From: Tubulanus polymorphus
Lineage: Eukaryota > Nemertea > Palaeonemertea > Tubulaniformes > Tubulanidae
Reading direction: 5' to 3'
Assembly (NCBI RefSeq): GCF_964204645.1
Contig: NC_134034.1
Location: 11,990,462-12,054,461, forward strand
Length of the DNA stretch: 64,000 bases
In this document: piece after piece, positions 1 to 10,041 of the stretch
Numbering within the stretch: position 1 is the stretch's first letter
Layout: each line of letters begins with the position of its first letter
Notes under the pieces: model-generated
Told to the model about the DNA's origin: nothing
Seen by the model: the letters and a program-made list of their open reading frames with translations, nothing else
Database searches by the model: none
Position numbers and translations under genes: made by a program

Positions 1-967
1 TTCTTTCTGGTGGTTCTTTCTGCAGGTCGGAGTCCTCCTCGATATAGGTGGGCAGTTGTACCATCGACGTGAACATCAAATTCCCGCAAACGCGGTCAAA
101 AGCCGATTCCGGCAATGTGCTGTATCGACGCTTTTTGCTGATATTTTCGAGTTCTGGTAATATTCGCGGATCGCCGGAACGAATTCCGTCTTCGATCAAA
201 AATCGTCGGGCGTATTTTTTCGTCGACGCCAACGGTCGAAAGAGGGCGCCGCAAACGCACACGTTGAACAAAACACCGGCGAAAACTAAAGAAGCCCCGC
301 GCCATCCGTAAAACTGGACCAGGAACGCCGCCATGTTGGCTAGCAAGATCGTACCGATGCCGCTTCCGGTTTGGGTCATGCCGATCACGTGACTACGCTG
401 TCTCCTCAACGAAGATGAGGCTCCGAAGTAGATTTCGACGGCGGTGACGGCCGGCACGTAGGCGAACGATAGCCCGAGTCCGGCCACTATTCCGATGCCG
501 ATTATCAACACGCCGATGTCCGAAGCGAAAAAACTTAAAATATGCCCGACGCACAGGAATAGACCGCCTATCATACAAATACATCGACTTCCGTATCTGT
601 TGACGAGTATGTACGTAACCGGGGCGACCAGGAGAGGCACGTTCTGCAACAATGAAGCGATGAACGTCGTCTGAAACGCGGAGTTTTCCGAGAAATATAC
701 CAGGAATTGATCCAGGAAAATGCCGAAAGATGTCGCATATCCCCCGGCGATCACGTTCACTAGAAACGCGGCCACCGCTATCGTTCGCCTGGTACATTCG
801 TCACCGCTAGGGGTCGCCGCTGTTGTTCGCGTACCCCCTGCCTTGTCGGTACCGCCATCATCGCCGTCAGGGGTCGCTGGTGATTTTCCAGTCGCTGCTG
901 CCCTCTCGTCCCCATGATTGTCAATCATGGCTATTGTCTCCGCCTCCTCCGCGTTGGATCCAGGCAT
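1..967 (-). CDS. SLC16-type monocarboxylate transporter-like MFS protein (N-terminal part, runs off window)
   Basis: Read on the minus strand from ATG at 967-965, the frame stays open for 322 codons to the window edge, so the C-terminal half is missing. The first ~60 residues are a hydrophilic, low-complexity cytosolic tail in which the short motif ATPxGD occurs twice. Membrane segments follow in the order expected for SLC16 N-terminal MFS halves. Family-like patches are LVNRYGSR after TM2, GIVAGLGLSFAYVPA in TM4, YF...RR...GSGIGT entering TM5, and YGWRGASLVFAGVLFNVC with CGALFRPL at the end of TM6, where the central loop starts. Known family members carry lactate, pyruvate, other monocarboxylates, aromatic amino acids or thyroid hormone across the plasma membrane. 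The substrate here cannot be told. The usual acidic-G-G-W-G-W motif before TM1 is absent (ECTRRTIAV instead), suggesting a divergent orphan member. Start choice: first in-frame ATG, with no stop seen just upstream. Confidence 0.85.
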   Translation of the reverse strand, partial: MPGSNAEEAETIAMIDNHGDERAAATGKSPATPDGDDGGTDKAGGTRTTAATPSGDECTRRTIAVAAFLVNVIAGGYATSFGIFLDQFLVYFSENSAFQTTFIASLLQNVPLLVAPVTYILVNRYGSRCICMIGGLFLCVGHILSFFASDIGVLIIGIGIVAGLGLSFAYVPAVTAVEIYFGASSSLRRQRSHVIGMTQTGSGIGTILLANMAAFLVQFYGWRGASLVFAGVLFNVCVCGALFRPLASTKKYARRFLIEDGIRSGDPRILPELENISKKRRYSTLPESAFDRVCGNLMFTSMVQLPTYIEEDSDLQKEPPER

Positions 968-1281
968 TTTGAACACCGCGCAAAACCTTATTGTTCTTAC
1001 CAACAAGAATTCAACAAGAATTTGTCCACTTTTTCACGCTAACAGAGTCAATCCCTGATAAATCACCGCCCTCGCCTATATCCCAGGTTCTCCTCGAATA
1101 TAGACAGAATATCTTGGGGACAAATTAAGCCCTCTTTATACCGCCATACTCTCTTTAAATACCATGAAAATCCGAAATCACCGATTTGGGCTCAGTAAAC
1201 CGAGCGATTTATTGTTTATGTCACAGTCACAAAAATCGGACGATTTTCGATCGAATTCTGCAGCAGAATATTGTCCAAAGT

Positions 1282-1299
1282 CACACACACACACACACA
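1282..1299. repeat. (AC)n microsatellite
   Basis: An uninterrupted CA dinucleotide run of about nine units in AT-rich intergenic DNA. Confidence 0.9.
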
Positions 1300-2075
1300 T
1301 TCAATATCCTCGTTCAGTAGTTTCTAATTAGTATCACTCTAACTATAAATACTGTCGTTGTTCCTCCATTTACTTCACTCATTTACCTGTGATGAAGCTA
1401 CTACTATATATACATGGCACGAGTAGCGAAAGCGAAAGTTCCTAATGTTAATAAAAACTAGTTAACCTACAAAGTATATAAACTAGCTGTTCTTCTCGCG
1501 TACTGATCAAATTTCTCCGGCGCACTATCGTGTTCGAGGAAGTGAATTGTGCATTTTTAACGAAACGTTCGATTTCTCCATTGAACTTTGTGTCGCCTTC
1601 TAGAATTTGTCGATAATCAACGTAATAAAAATGATAATTCACTAATAATCAAATAATGTCACGGTTTGATAAAACATATCACGTGCTGGCAGTTTGACAG
1701 ATAACAACAGCACAGTTCAAACACGTATATACATCTGACTAAACAAACCAAACTATCTTTGATCGGATTTTTACGACGATTTCAGAAACGCCTGTCACCC
1801 CCGAAGTCCCGTGTGGGCACATGGCCCGATTTATTGTTTAGAGGTGTTTTCACTTGATATTAAGACTATTAGACACAACCCCTTGAAATTTTCCCAGTGC
1901 CCTTTTTCTTGCCCCTTTTTGATACACGAAAATCGATTTATTGCATATCATTTCCTAGTGATGTCACAATGCAGCAAGTCTGTAAAACCCAGAGAAATTT
2001 ATCTAAACAATAATCATGCAGCGATTTCCTCAGTTGATTACCAAGAAATGATGTTGTGTCACCCAGAGGCACTCA

Positions 2076-2209
2076 TCTCTCCTCTTCCCTCTCCTCTCTC
2101 CCCTTTTCTCCTCGCCCCTCTCTCCTCTTCTCTCCTCGCCCCTTTCCTCTCCCTCCCTTCTCTCTGCCACCTCTCTCCTCCTCTCCTCCTCTCCTCCTCT
2201 CCCCTTCCC
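2076..2209. repeat. Long polypyrimidine (CT-rich) tract
   Basis: About 130 bases almost purely C and T on the plus strand, with imperfect CTCTCCT units and a run of TCCTCTCC near the right end. It causes overlapping spurious open frames rich in S, P and L on one strand and in E, G and R on the other. Such mirror-type tracts can form triplex DNA; no function is visible. Confidence 0.85.
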
Positions 2210-2469
2210 GAGTGTATCGCATGTCAGAACATTGTTTACACGCTATATTCTGTATAATAAATGTGTACATTCCGGTTATAAATACACGCACGAGAGTGTT
2301 TGCTCTCCGAGATAAAGCGGGCACGGCCGATACAATAATGCGCGTGACGTCACAGTACGAGCCTTGGTCAACTCAATGGGTGGACTGAATTCATTGTAGG
2401 TTTCAATAGACAAGACGTGACTCTCTTGAAGAAGGTTTTTTATCTTTAAGTAGGGATATTGACCCTGTA

Positions 2470-2600
2470 ATCTATCTAATTGTTAGATTTCGTTTGACAT
2501 GTTTTGATCTGATTTGTTGGTGTCCCTTACAAACCTACCACACCAGTCAGGAGCGAAACAGGGGGTCGTAAATCGAAGTACAGATATAGTTGTGTGATCG
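2470..2600 (+). repeat. Dispersed repeat family A, copy 1
   Basis: Shares an ordered set of patches with copies at about 7735, 9480 and 12565: a TTTGAT-rich start, GTCCCTTACAAACC, CACACC, GGAGCGAAACAGGGGGT, then a GATTTTGAAATCGGAAA-like segment and a short ATATAGTTG end. No clear terminal inverted repeat or ORF is seen. It could be a SINE or the end of a larger non-autonomous element. Confidence 0.65.
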
Positions 2601-4580
2601 GCGGTCGAGCGATAAGGTTACAGTGACGCCTGTAGCAGCTTGAATAGAATTGAGTCAAATGAGTCATTATACTCTCTAGTTTTTCATCAAAATTGTCGCT
2701 TTTCTTCCAATTCGATTCACTTTAGTTGACTTCAACTTGAATTCTTGCAACTTATGGCTGATTCCTTTGAAAATGAATTTAGAACATTTTAGAATGCCAT
2801 ACGTAATATCGTATACGTCATATCGGCCTTTTAGCTGTTGCGTTTTCTTGAGTAACGTTTGACGTCCACTGTGACACGCTATGACGTCATTGGTACGTAG
2901 CTCGTAAAGCTATGAACCTAGCTATGTTATATTACTGTATTTCAGAGAAATGATATTAAAATATCCATTATTTTAGCGACTATAAACATGAAAGAAAAAT
3001 ATGGCAAACAATTTCCTAGTGTTTACGATGTTAGTTTTCCGTGCGGGGTGTCACAGGGTTCCTCTCTGGTATTCAATACACGATTCAAACTCGAATGAAC
3101 CTTTTAAACACAAACATCTGAACACATGAAAATAAATTACACTTCGCAAAATGCGATTAATCTAATTGTGAATTTTTGCTTCAAGATATAAAACAATTAC
3201 GTTTTTCAATACGTCACTCAAACTTGAATGAACCTTTTAAATGCGAGAATTTAAACAAGGGGAAAAATTTGAAAGGAATGTTCATTTTCTGAACATTTTC
3301 AGTGATACGCAAACATGATAACCACGCAATAACCTTGGTAAAATAGGGGTGTACCCGATACCCCTTCTAAATCTGCCCTTGTCAAACATTTAAAAATTAC
3401 AATCCGTGCAATAATAATATAAGATGAAAACAATGATGTTCTTCAGATTGCAGTATCACATATAGATGACGTACACACGTTGGTATTCGACAGAGAAGAC
3501 CGTTGTGTGTAAATGTGTAGAGATTTAATTAACCTTATACAAGGTTGAGACTTGTCGTGGCCGTGTTGACAATGTTATCATAAAATCGGATAACTGGGGA
3601 GAGAAATTCCCGGTAATTTTACGACCCAGCCCATATACGATCGAATCAGAGATAGATAGAAAACCCGTCACCCGGCCAGATCGGAGAGTGCCGATAAAAA
3701 CCAATCCGGCTAGATTGTGTGTATAAAATAGCGACGCAGCGACACTGGTAGCAGTGATGGTGATAACACAACCGCGTTAGTATTAGTTCACTTTCATCTG
3801 GATGTTTTAAGATTTGATTCTGCAGCGAACGACTACTGTAGAAATCGAGTGTGATGTGCACGTAATTACATAGGACAAGCGACCAGCGTGTTCATTACTC
3901 AAATTACCGACCAAAAAGTAGGTATTCTATTCATTTAACTTGTTGACTCCGAAATTAGATTCCGAATTTGTTAATTTGAAAATGATTGTTTCTGCTACAA
4001 GTCTAGTGAATTCAGAGATTGCTCATATACAACTCGTAGTTGAAACGTACGTTTTTACAGGTTGCTGTAGAGGCCGCCATTTTGTTCTATTGTTGCACGA
4101 ATTTTTTTCTCCTTTTGAGAAAAAACAACATCTTTCTAGATATCTATTCTATCCGTTCTAACAGCGAAGATCTCTTAGTTTTTCGAGGATTTGTTAGAAA
4201 TTAATGTATCTTTGTTTGTGTGTAGCTGGTTTTGTATGTAGAGAGCTCCGTGGAATATTTAGCACATGTTCGCGGCCAAACGATGAAACGATGGCTAATA
4301 ACATTATTATCTAAAATAAACTTGATAGTTGTGTCGTCTGTCGCGACCTTGGTTGATGTCATGGGACAGATTATTTCAAATTATTTTCAACAGAGACGCA
4401 GTCTAACCCCCTATGACATCACGAAATACCTCAAGTTTCCGGGTAACCAGAGATTTAGGTGTGTGGATATGCTTCGCTGATGTCATGGGGGGGGGGTTGT
4501 GTGCCGAAGGATCAAGGTCAGTTGAGTGTTCGGTTCCTGGAAACGTAAAATGTCGTAATGTTTCATTTCGTTATTTTTTA

Positions 4581-4583
4581 CAG
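4581..4583 (+). other. Splice acceptor upstream of the GPCR start codon
   Basis: A pyrimidine-rich run ends in ACAG at 4580-4583, and the start codon follows 11 bases later at 4595. This implies a non-coding 5' exon somewhere upstream and a coding exon that starts at 4584. The 5' exon itself could not be located. Confidence 0.6.
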
Positions 4584-4594
4584 CAACTTCCGTT

Positions 4595-5821
4595 ATGACG
4601 GGGAGACACCTATCGTTCGACTCGGAAATCACTCGTTCGGGGAATATCGTAAACGAGACCGACGAATCACGTGTTTCGAACTCGACAATGACGCACAGCA
4701 GTGGCGGTATCGATTTTTCCACCGGTTGGGTCGCTATCCTCCCGGCCGGTATACTAGGCCCGGTCGCTAAAGATATGACCACGTGGCAAATATGGGTCAT
4801 CGTCGCTGTAGTAACGATTTTATTTTTCGCCATTGTCGTCGGCAACAGTCTCGTGATTTTCGCTTTCGTTAAATTCCCGCGCCTGCGCACCGTGACGAAC
4901 CTGGTCGTACTGAGTCTAGCCGTCAGTGATCTGATTATGGGATTCTCGATGCCGTTCACGATATTTCTATCCGTGTTTCCGCACTCGAAACTATTTTCCA
5001 CCGTTTACCAGTGTTTGTTGCCGTTTTGCGTAATGGCCGCCGTCAGTTTCGCCTCGATCACGAACATGTACATCGTCACCGTCGATCGATACTGGGCGAT
5101 ATGTTACCCGTTCAGATATACGGCCGTTATGACGAAACGGCGAGCCACGGCGGCCATCTCCGGCGCCTGGTGTTTTTCGTTTTCGTTCGGTTTCGCGATG
5201 CCGATGCTCTGGAATAAAGGACCGTTTGACGAGGGCGAGGAGTGCACGTTCAGGAACGCTATGTCGGACGAATGCGCTATTGTAGTAGTGGTAGTCGCCG
5301 CATCGTTGGTCGTACTGATGGTAGCGCATTACACCCGTATCGGATGCATCGCTTCCGAGCAGATGCGCCGCATCGCGGCCACGCGGGTTAACGCCGTCGG
5401 TGAACACCAGGCGGCGCATTCGTCACGGCGTATGATAAAAGACCGCAAGGCGGCGTGCTCGATAGCTATTATTATCGGAGCGTTTATCATTCTATGGATG
5501 CCGATGATGATTTTCCTACTGGTAGAAACAGCGCCTGCTAAAGATTTAAACATTCCCGATTTGAAATTCACTCGTCTGCTCCTCGGCTGTGTGGCCATTT
5601 CGAATTCGTGCGCGAATCCGATAATCTACGCACTGCGCATGTCCGAGTTTCGTTCGGCGTTCGGTCGTCTGGTGAAGGTGAACTGTTGTTGCAGACGAAA
5701 AGCGATGCTCGATTTTGAGCAGTCGAGTAGTTCCGGTTCCGGCGAAGCGAATCGGGCTCCGAGTGGTCATTGCGCTACAGTAACAGAACACGTGAACCCT
5801 GCCTTCCAACCCGAGTCGTGA
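4595..5821 (+). CDS. Class A (rhodopsin-like) GPCR, adenosine-receptor-like
   Basis: A 408-residue seven-helix plasma-membrane receptor in a single coding exon. The extracellular N-terminus is about 60 residues with N-glycosylation sites at N20 and N29. Visible hallmarks: N84 in TM1 (VVGNSLVI), D112 in TM2 (LAVSDL), C140 at the top of TM3, DRYWAICYPFRY at 164-175, C217 in loop 2, LWMP at 300-303 in TM6, and NPIIY at 341-345 followed by ALRMSEFRSAF. C364-C366 are likely palmitoylation sites. Counting back from R165, position 3.32 is Met, so the amine-binding Asp is missing and an aminergic receptor is unlikely. DRY followed by PFRY, the PMLWNKG loop and the NPIIYALRxxEFR helix 8 all recall adenosine receptors. 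The ligand is not proven; other MECA-cluster or orphan receptors are possible. The start is the first ATG after the splice acceptor. Confidence 0.9.
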   Translation: MTGRHLSFDSEITRSGNIVNETDESRVSNSTMTHSSGGIDFSTGWVAILPAGILGPVAKDMTTWQIWVIVAVVTILFFAIVVGNSLVIFAFVKFPRLRTVTNLVVLSLAVSDLIMGFSMPFTIFLSVFPHSKLFSTVYQCLLPFCVMAAVSFASITNMYIVTVDRYWAICYPFRYTAVMTKRRATAAISGAWCFSFSFGFAMPMLWNKGPFDEGEECTFRNAMSDECAIVVVVVAASLVVLMVAHYTRIGCIASEQMRRIAATRVNAVGEHQAAHSSRRMIKDRKAACSIAIIIGAFIILWMPMMIFLLVETAPAKDLNIPDLKFTRLLLGCVAISNSCANPIIYALRMSEFRSAFGRLVKVNCCCRRKAMLDFEQSSSSGSGEANRAPSGHCATVTEHVNPAFQPES

Positions 5822-5894
5822 ACCCTGCCTTCCAACTGGAATCGTGAACCCTGCCTTCCAACCCGAGTTGTGAACCCTGATCTCCAACTGGAGT
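5791..5894 (+). repeat. 26-bp minisatellite (4 units) across the GPCR stop codon
   Basis: Four head-to-tail 26-base units start at 5791, 5817, 5843 and 5869. Each begins CGTGAACCCTG (TGTGAACCCTG in the fourth) and carries TTCCAAC or TCCAAC. The first unit encodes the last receptor residues (HVNPAFQPES) and the TGA at the start of unit 2 is the stop codon, so the array lies partly in the coding sequence and partly in the 3' UTR. The internal sequence alternates between two variants (CCCGAG and TGGA-type), suggesting a 52-base higher-order unit. Confidence 0.9.
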
Positions 5895-6102
5895 CGTAAT
5901 TCAAAGTGCATGGCAGATCTATTGCGGTGTGGTTTTGTGTTCCGGACCCATGTCTTCTCATCGCTGTTGTCAACCCTTTGTCAAGACAGAGCTTGGTAAA
6001 ACCCGCAAAATTTGACACCCATTCTCTCGTAAATTGTAACCTTCCAGGTGTATTTCTTCACAGAAGCTATACGAACCATCGAGTGTACATATAATGAAAC
6101 TC

Positions 6103-6264
6103 AATAAATATAACCATTAAAGTCCCTAAAACATAAAATGTAAATTGAACACAAAATAATTTCTAAAACAACTGACAAATTGTATTCATTTTCTTATTAA
6201 CTTATCCATTATCTCAGATTATAGTGCAATATATATATTGTTGATATTATATATGAAAAATAAA
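6103..6264 (+). terminator. Polyadenylation signals of the GPCR gene
   Basis: AATAAA hexamers occur at 6103-6108 and 6259-6264, about 285 and 440 bases beyond the stop codon, in AT-rich DNA. Either could end the transcript; the second is followed by a T-rich stretch typical of a downstream element. Confidence 0.55.
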
Positions 6265-6997
6265 TTGAAACTCTCTTTTTATTGTTGTCTGAGGATTACG
6301 CCAGATGGCGCACGCGTAGACTGTTAACTGACGTTTGTCGCAAGAAGAGACGGCCGAAATTTAAGCGCATTCGTCGCACACGCATCGCGAACCAGCGTCC
6401 GTTTTTCCATTGAAAAAAAAATCCCCACAAAATTTTTTTCAGATAATAGCCTTCGACCAACGGACTGTTTGAAGAGGTGCTTGAAAAAAAAATTCACTTC
6501 ATTTCCGCGGCGTTCAACGGATCATAATGGTTACAGAATTTGAAAATAAGACGACGCAACGAGTACTTGAAATAGATGTCCCCCGTTTCCGACTGAAGGA
6601 CGCATTGAAGTCTATTGTGTACTAGGGACGTGTAGGTATTGTTCGACTGTTTGATGAGGTATATATACACCTATTGTTCCGTTCAATAAATACACTACTT
6701 ATCTTTATCAATGAAACTTTTTGTTTCGAAGGATACTTCTTAAAAAAAAAACGATGACCATTATTATTCTAAGATAATGTTTGTTCGCGTTCGACTACTC
6801 GAGCACGCTGGCCACTTTTTGCCGCGTTAGTAGTATCTCTTAAAGCGCAGGTCCTTTTTCTTTCGTTCACAGATCGGAGACTAGTTCAGCGGGGTTTTTT
6901 TTCGATGATATCAGTGCAAATAAACCGTGACGCGTGTTTGTAACGAGTGTGCGGGTTTAGGGTGAAACCAAACGAAATAAGTAATTGAGAATCTCCC

Positions 6998-7170
6998 AGT
7001 TGAGAATCGGGTAACTCTCTGGAGCGCGTTCGCCGAGTTGAGAGTCAGTGACCTCGGTAGCGTGTTGGTACTGACTGCTCTAGATAGTTCACGTTAAGAA
7101 TCAGGGAACTCGGTAGCGTGTTGATGGGACTGCTCTAAATGTTGAGAATCAGTGAACTCGCGTTTGAGAC
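6998..7170 (+). repeat. Degenerate tandem repeat, ~55-bp unit
   Basis: The motif GTTGAGAATCAGTGAACTC, often followed by GGTAGCGTGTTG and GACTGCTCTA, recurs at about 7000, 7036, 7093 and 7140 with small insertions. It is non-coding. Confidence 0.7.
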
Positions 7171-7734
7171 CTGCGATGAGGTCACTATCCCGTCCAGTGC
7201 GTGACCACACGCGGCAACCAATCTCACCACCAGTGCAGTATAGTAACCAGTCTCAGAAGATGACGGAATTTATGGCATCGGAATCCCGAATCTCTAATTA
7301 CTCATCGAAGCCGTTATAAAAATCTCCACGGAAACGAAACCGCTCAGACCACAGGGAAAGTGGACGAATTCTGGAAAATGTACCGACTTAACTGCAAAAC
7401 GCCAAAAGCAGGTTCGAATCCCGAGTCCACCGATCAATATACACGAAATAAGACCAGACGATCCAAGCTCACTTCGGCTCTATAAGTTAAGTCAAGACTT
7501 TAGAACTGGGTTTCGACTGTGTATTCATGCAATACATAACCTAAATTCATTCTTTCAACCATGGATCATCTTTAGTTCCACTGTCGTGGCTTAAAACCAT
7601 GCAATCTAAGACAAACTTGAAGACCTGATAAACCAATTTCAAGATTTAAAACCACTGTTGTGCCTTTTTAAAGTCACAATTATACGAATGAACCCCGACA
7701 TTGTTTGTTTGTTTGTTTTCTTTTTAAATCATGG

Positions 7735-7865
7735 ATTGTCCCCATTTGGTTTGTAGCAATTTGTTTGATTAGTTTTGATTTGTGTCACTTACAAACCAGT
7801 CACACCTGCTTGGAGCGAAACAGGAGGTTTGATTTTGAAACCCGATCTTAAACTCTATGACCCCA
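7735..7865 (+). repeat. Dispersed repeat family A, copy 2
   Basis: Same block order as the copy at 2470: TTTGATT-rich start, GTCACTTACAAACCAGTC, CACACC, GGAGCGAAACAGGAGGT and GATTTTGAAAC. Confidence 0.65.
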
Positions 7866-8696
7866 TTTATAGGAATATGTTTTCAATATAAAACGGACAA
7901 ATCTTCAGATTATAAACTACGATTATAAATGTATCGAGTGAGGAGCGCGTGATCCATTAGCTAACAGAGAGCGAGAGAGAGTAAGATCACTGGCGGGATG
8001 ATTTTATGCGATGTTGCTGATGTTGTAAGAGGTGATAAACAAGATGTAATCCATCCTTGCCGCATAGAAACGCGTTGTTGTTACCGATAAGATGTGTTTC
8101 GCCGCGGTTAAGAGCCCACTCTCCCGAGTTTAGCTAATTGATCTCGTCTATTACTTAAAACATTCAGACGACGTTGATTATTTATCGTCGCACGTTTAAA
8201 AGCCACGTCGGAATTATCTGAAGTTTTAGTAGACTCTCTCCGATAGAAAAGCCGTCGATTCCGCGGTCGGGCCCACCCTTACAAACTCGTGGGGTGGATC
8301 TATAGAGCATAATCGTTTAGATGGGCTTGTGACTATTCAGGGACACTTTTCACTGAAAAGGATACAATACGGCCGACATGTTTGCCTTTATTTTAAAAAA
8401 GTGGTTATCGATTAGCTGAAATACAAATGTAGAAAAACAAATGTACACTACTTAAATCCATTAAGAAAATAGCTAAAAAGGCTATTGAATTTCTTTGATT
8501 CATCTTTACGGGATAGATAGGGTCAGAATTTTTAGGGGTGCCAAATATTTTGACTTGTACATATCGCGCAAGTCCCCCAAGGATATATCCTTGCGCACAC
8601 CACATTCATATCATTGTTGCTTCAGTGTCCAAAGGTATTTAAAATCTTAGAATACAAAATACCAGTTTTGATACTACATTAGCTGTAAGATTATCC

Positions 8697-8836
8697 GGGG
8701 CCGGTTGTATAGATATTACATAGGTAAGTAAAAAATTAATCTTAAATCTTAAGACTGGTCTTCTTATTAGATTTGTTATAGAACTAAATAATTTCTTAGA
8801 CTGGTTTTAAGATAAAACCCTGACCATGGAACCGCC
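8697..8836 (+). mobile_element. Fold-back MITE family B, copy 1
   Basis: Starts GGGGCCGGTTG and ends near CCATGGAACCGCCC, with AATCTTAAGACTGGTCTT and its near complement ACTGGTTTTAAGAT inside. The copies at 14167 and 42504 share this layout. It has no ORF, about 140 bp length and near-palindromic termini, as in non-autonomous DNA transposons. Confidence 0.65.
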
Positions 8837-8839
8837 CAC

Positions 8840-9750
8840 AGGACAAAAAGAGCAATTCTCAAATTGATTTGTTAAAAGGTGAATGTGAAGAATCTATATC
8901 AATCGAAGTGGAAAGACCTTCTTGGGAAACTGGGCTCGAAAGTGCCAGTAGAGATGCGAGAAGAGTCGAGTTAAACTTTTGACGAGGGGCGCGATCAAAC
9001 AGTCAGCTGAGAAGAGTCCGTTCGGAGAATAAGAAGAAGAAATCAAAGTAACATAGTGGCAGATGGTTACAATAGTCTCCTCGTATCGTCTGTCAATATA
9101 GCTCGCACTGACCTCATTAACATAACAATAACAAAGTGCGCGCGCGTTCCGGCGCGTGTGTGCGTGCCGCATTGGGGGGAATAAAACCGAACCGATCGTG
9201 ACATATGGAGCTAATGTGAGATCTGAAGCCGGACTGATCGCTCGATCACTCTTCACTCCCGTAGATCAGAGGATCTTTAAATCTTCGACTTGAGATTGTT
9301 TTCGTTTGATCGCGTTGTCTCAAATCGACGACTGAAATTCGACACGGATTTATATTCGCCGCGGTTTTTGTTTTGGTAAGTTAACTTTTTTCAAGTTTTT
9401 AACCATGTTCAATTTTTACCGCGGATTCTGAAATTTCTTTAAAAATCCGCGTATCTTGACATACTAGGGAACTTTCCTTCTAACTAATCGTATTGATTTT
9501 ATTGATTGAGTAATTATGATTTGGTGTCAATTCTTTGCGGTTTACCTATCAAATCCCGTCGGGAACGAAACAGGGGGTTAGATTTTGAAATTGGAAATCG
9601 AGGTTCGGATATATATAGGTGGATGGTCCGAATTTACACAATTTCTTTCAACATTTACTGAGGCAACTATATTTTTGATATCTCGTATACTTCTTACAAA
9701 CGGTTACAATAAGGCAGTTTCAATCGCTGAGATCATTAGAGAAATCCACA
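8840..9750. other. Intergenic DNA without recognised genes
   Basis: No supported exon. The right part carries a family-A copy. A minus-strand open frame around 8894-9256 has no recognisable domain. Confidence 0.5.
9480..9625 (+). repeat. Dispersed repeat family A, copy 3
   Basis: GGGAACGAAACAGGGGGTTAG followed by ATTTTGAAATTGGAAATCG matches the core of the other copies; its left part is more diverged. Confidence 0.6.
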
Positions 9751-9752
9751 AT

Positions 9753-9912
9753 ATCAATTAACCCCTGTGAAGCTGGCTCCCGGTTCCCGGTTCCTTATTC
9801 GGCTCCCGGTTCAAAAGCATTTTTTTTCGGCTTCCGATTCAAAATGTTTTTGAATCGGGAGCCGAATAAGGAACCGGGAACCGGTAGCCAGCTTCACATG
9901 GGTTATCAATTA
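9753..9912. mobile_element. hAT-like fold-back MITE with 8-bp target duplication
   Basis: ATCAATTA occurs directly on both sides (9753-9760 and 9905-9912). The 144-bp element between them begins ACCCCTGTGAAGCTGGCT and ends with the near complement AGCCAGCTTCACATGGGTT. Inner arms around GGTTCCTTATTCGGCTCC and GGAGCCGAATAAGGAACC extend the hairpin almost to the centre. An 8-bp duplication is the hallmark of hAT insertions. There is no transposase. Confidence 0.8.
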
Positions 9913-9931
9913 ACCTTTCGCCTGGACTCTG

Positions 9932-10041
9932 GTTTCGGGTGGAATCCATTCCACCCATCTTCAAAGCTGATTTTGTCGTATCCATCATCTGTTTATATGC
10001 AGACGACGGGACAAAATCCAGAAAAGGATTCCACCTGAAAC
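9932..10041. mobile_element. Small fold-back element next to the hAT-like MITE
   Basis: The left end GTTTCGGGTGGAATCC (9932-9947) is the near complement of the right end GGATTCCACCTGAAAC (10026-10041). Inner patches ATTTTGTC and GACAAAAT also pair. It is non-coding and starts only 20 bases after the previous element. Confidence 0.65.

Larger units (their letters stand above)
968..4583. other. Intergenic region and probable 5' leader/intron of the GPCR gene
   Basis: No coding exon is recognised here. Open frames at 1811-2388 come from a polypyrimidine tract and lack a proper start. The stretch holds a short (AC)n run, the CT-rich tract, one family-A repeat and two perfect TGACGTCA palindromes (2345-2352, 2882-2889). 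The last part must contain the intron that ends at the splice acceptor at 4581-4583. Copies of a TGACATCA-containing short repeat lie at about 4355-4490, beside a run of G. Confidence 0.6.
6270..8690. other. Intergenic DNA without recognised genes
   Basis: No exon with family similarity was found on either strand. It holds the degenerate tandem repeat at about 6998-7170 and one family-A copy at about 7735. A tRNA-like fragment around 7360-7440 was examined and rejected. Confidence 0.6.

Noticed and set aside
1811-2388. Plus-strand Ser/Pro/Leu-rich open frames
   Set aside because: They come from the polypyrimidine tract. The longer one starts with GTG and has no homology pattern.
7360-7440. 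tRNA-like end: GTGGAC ... GGTTCGAATCC ... GTCCAC
   Set aside because: The outer 6-base pairing and the T-loop look right, but no D-arm or anticodon arm can be folded and the T-stem has mismatches. At best a tRNA-derived relic.
9985-10010. LYADD-like reading (reverse transcriptase box)
   Set aside because: The sequence lies inside a small fold-back element and there is no other RT motif in frame nearby, so the match is probably chance.
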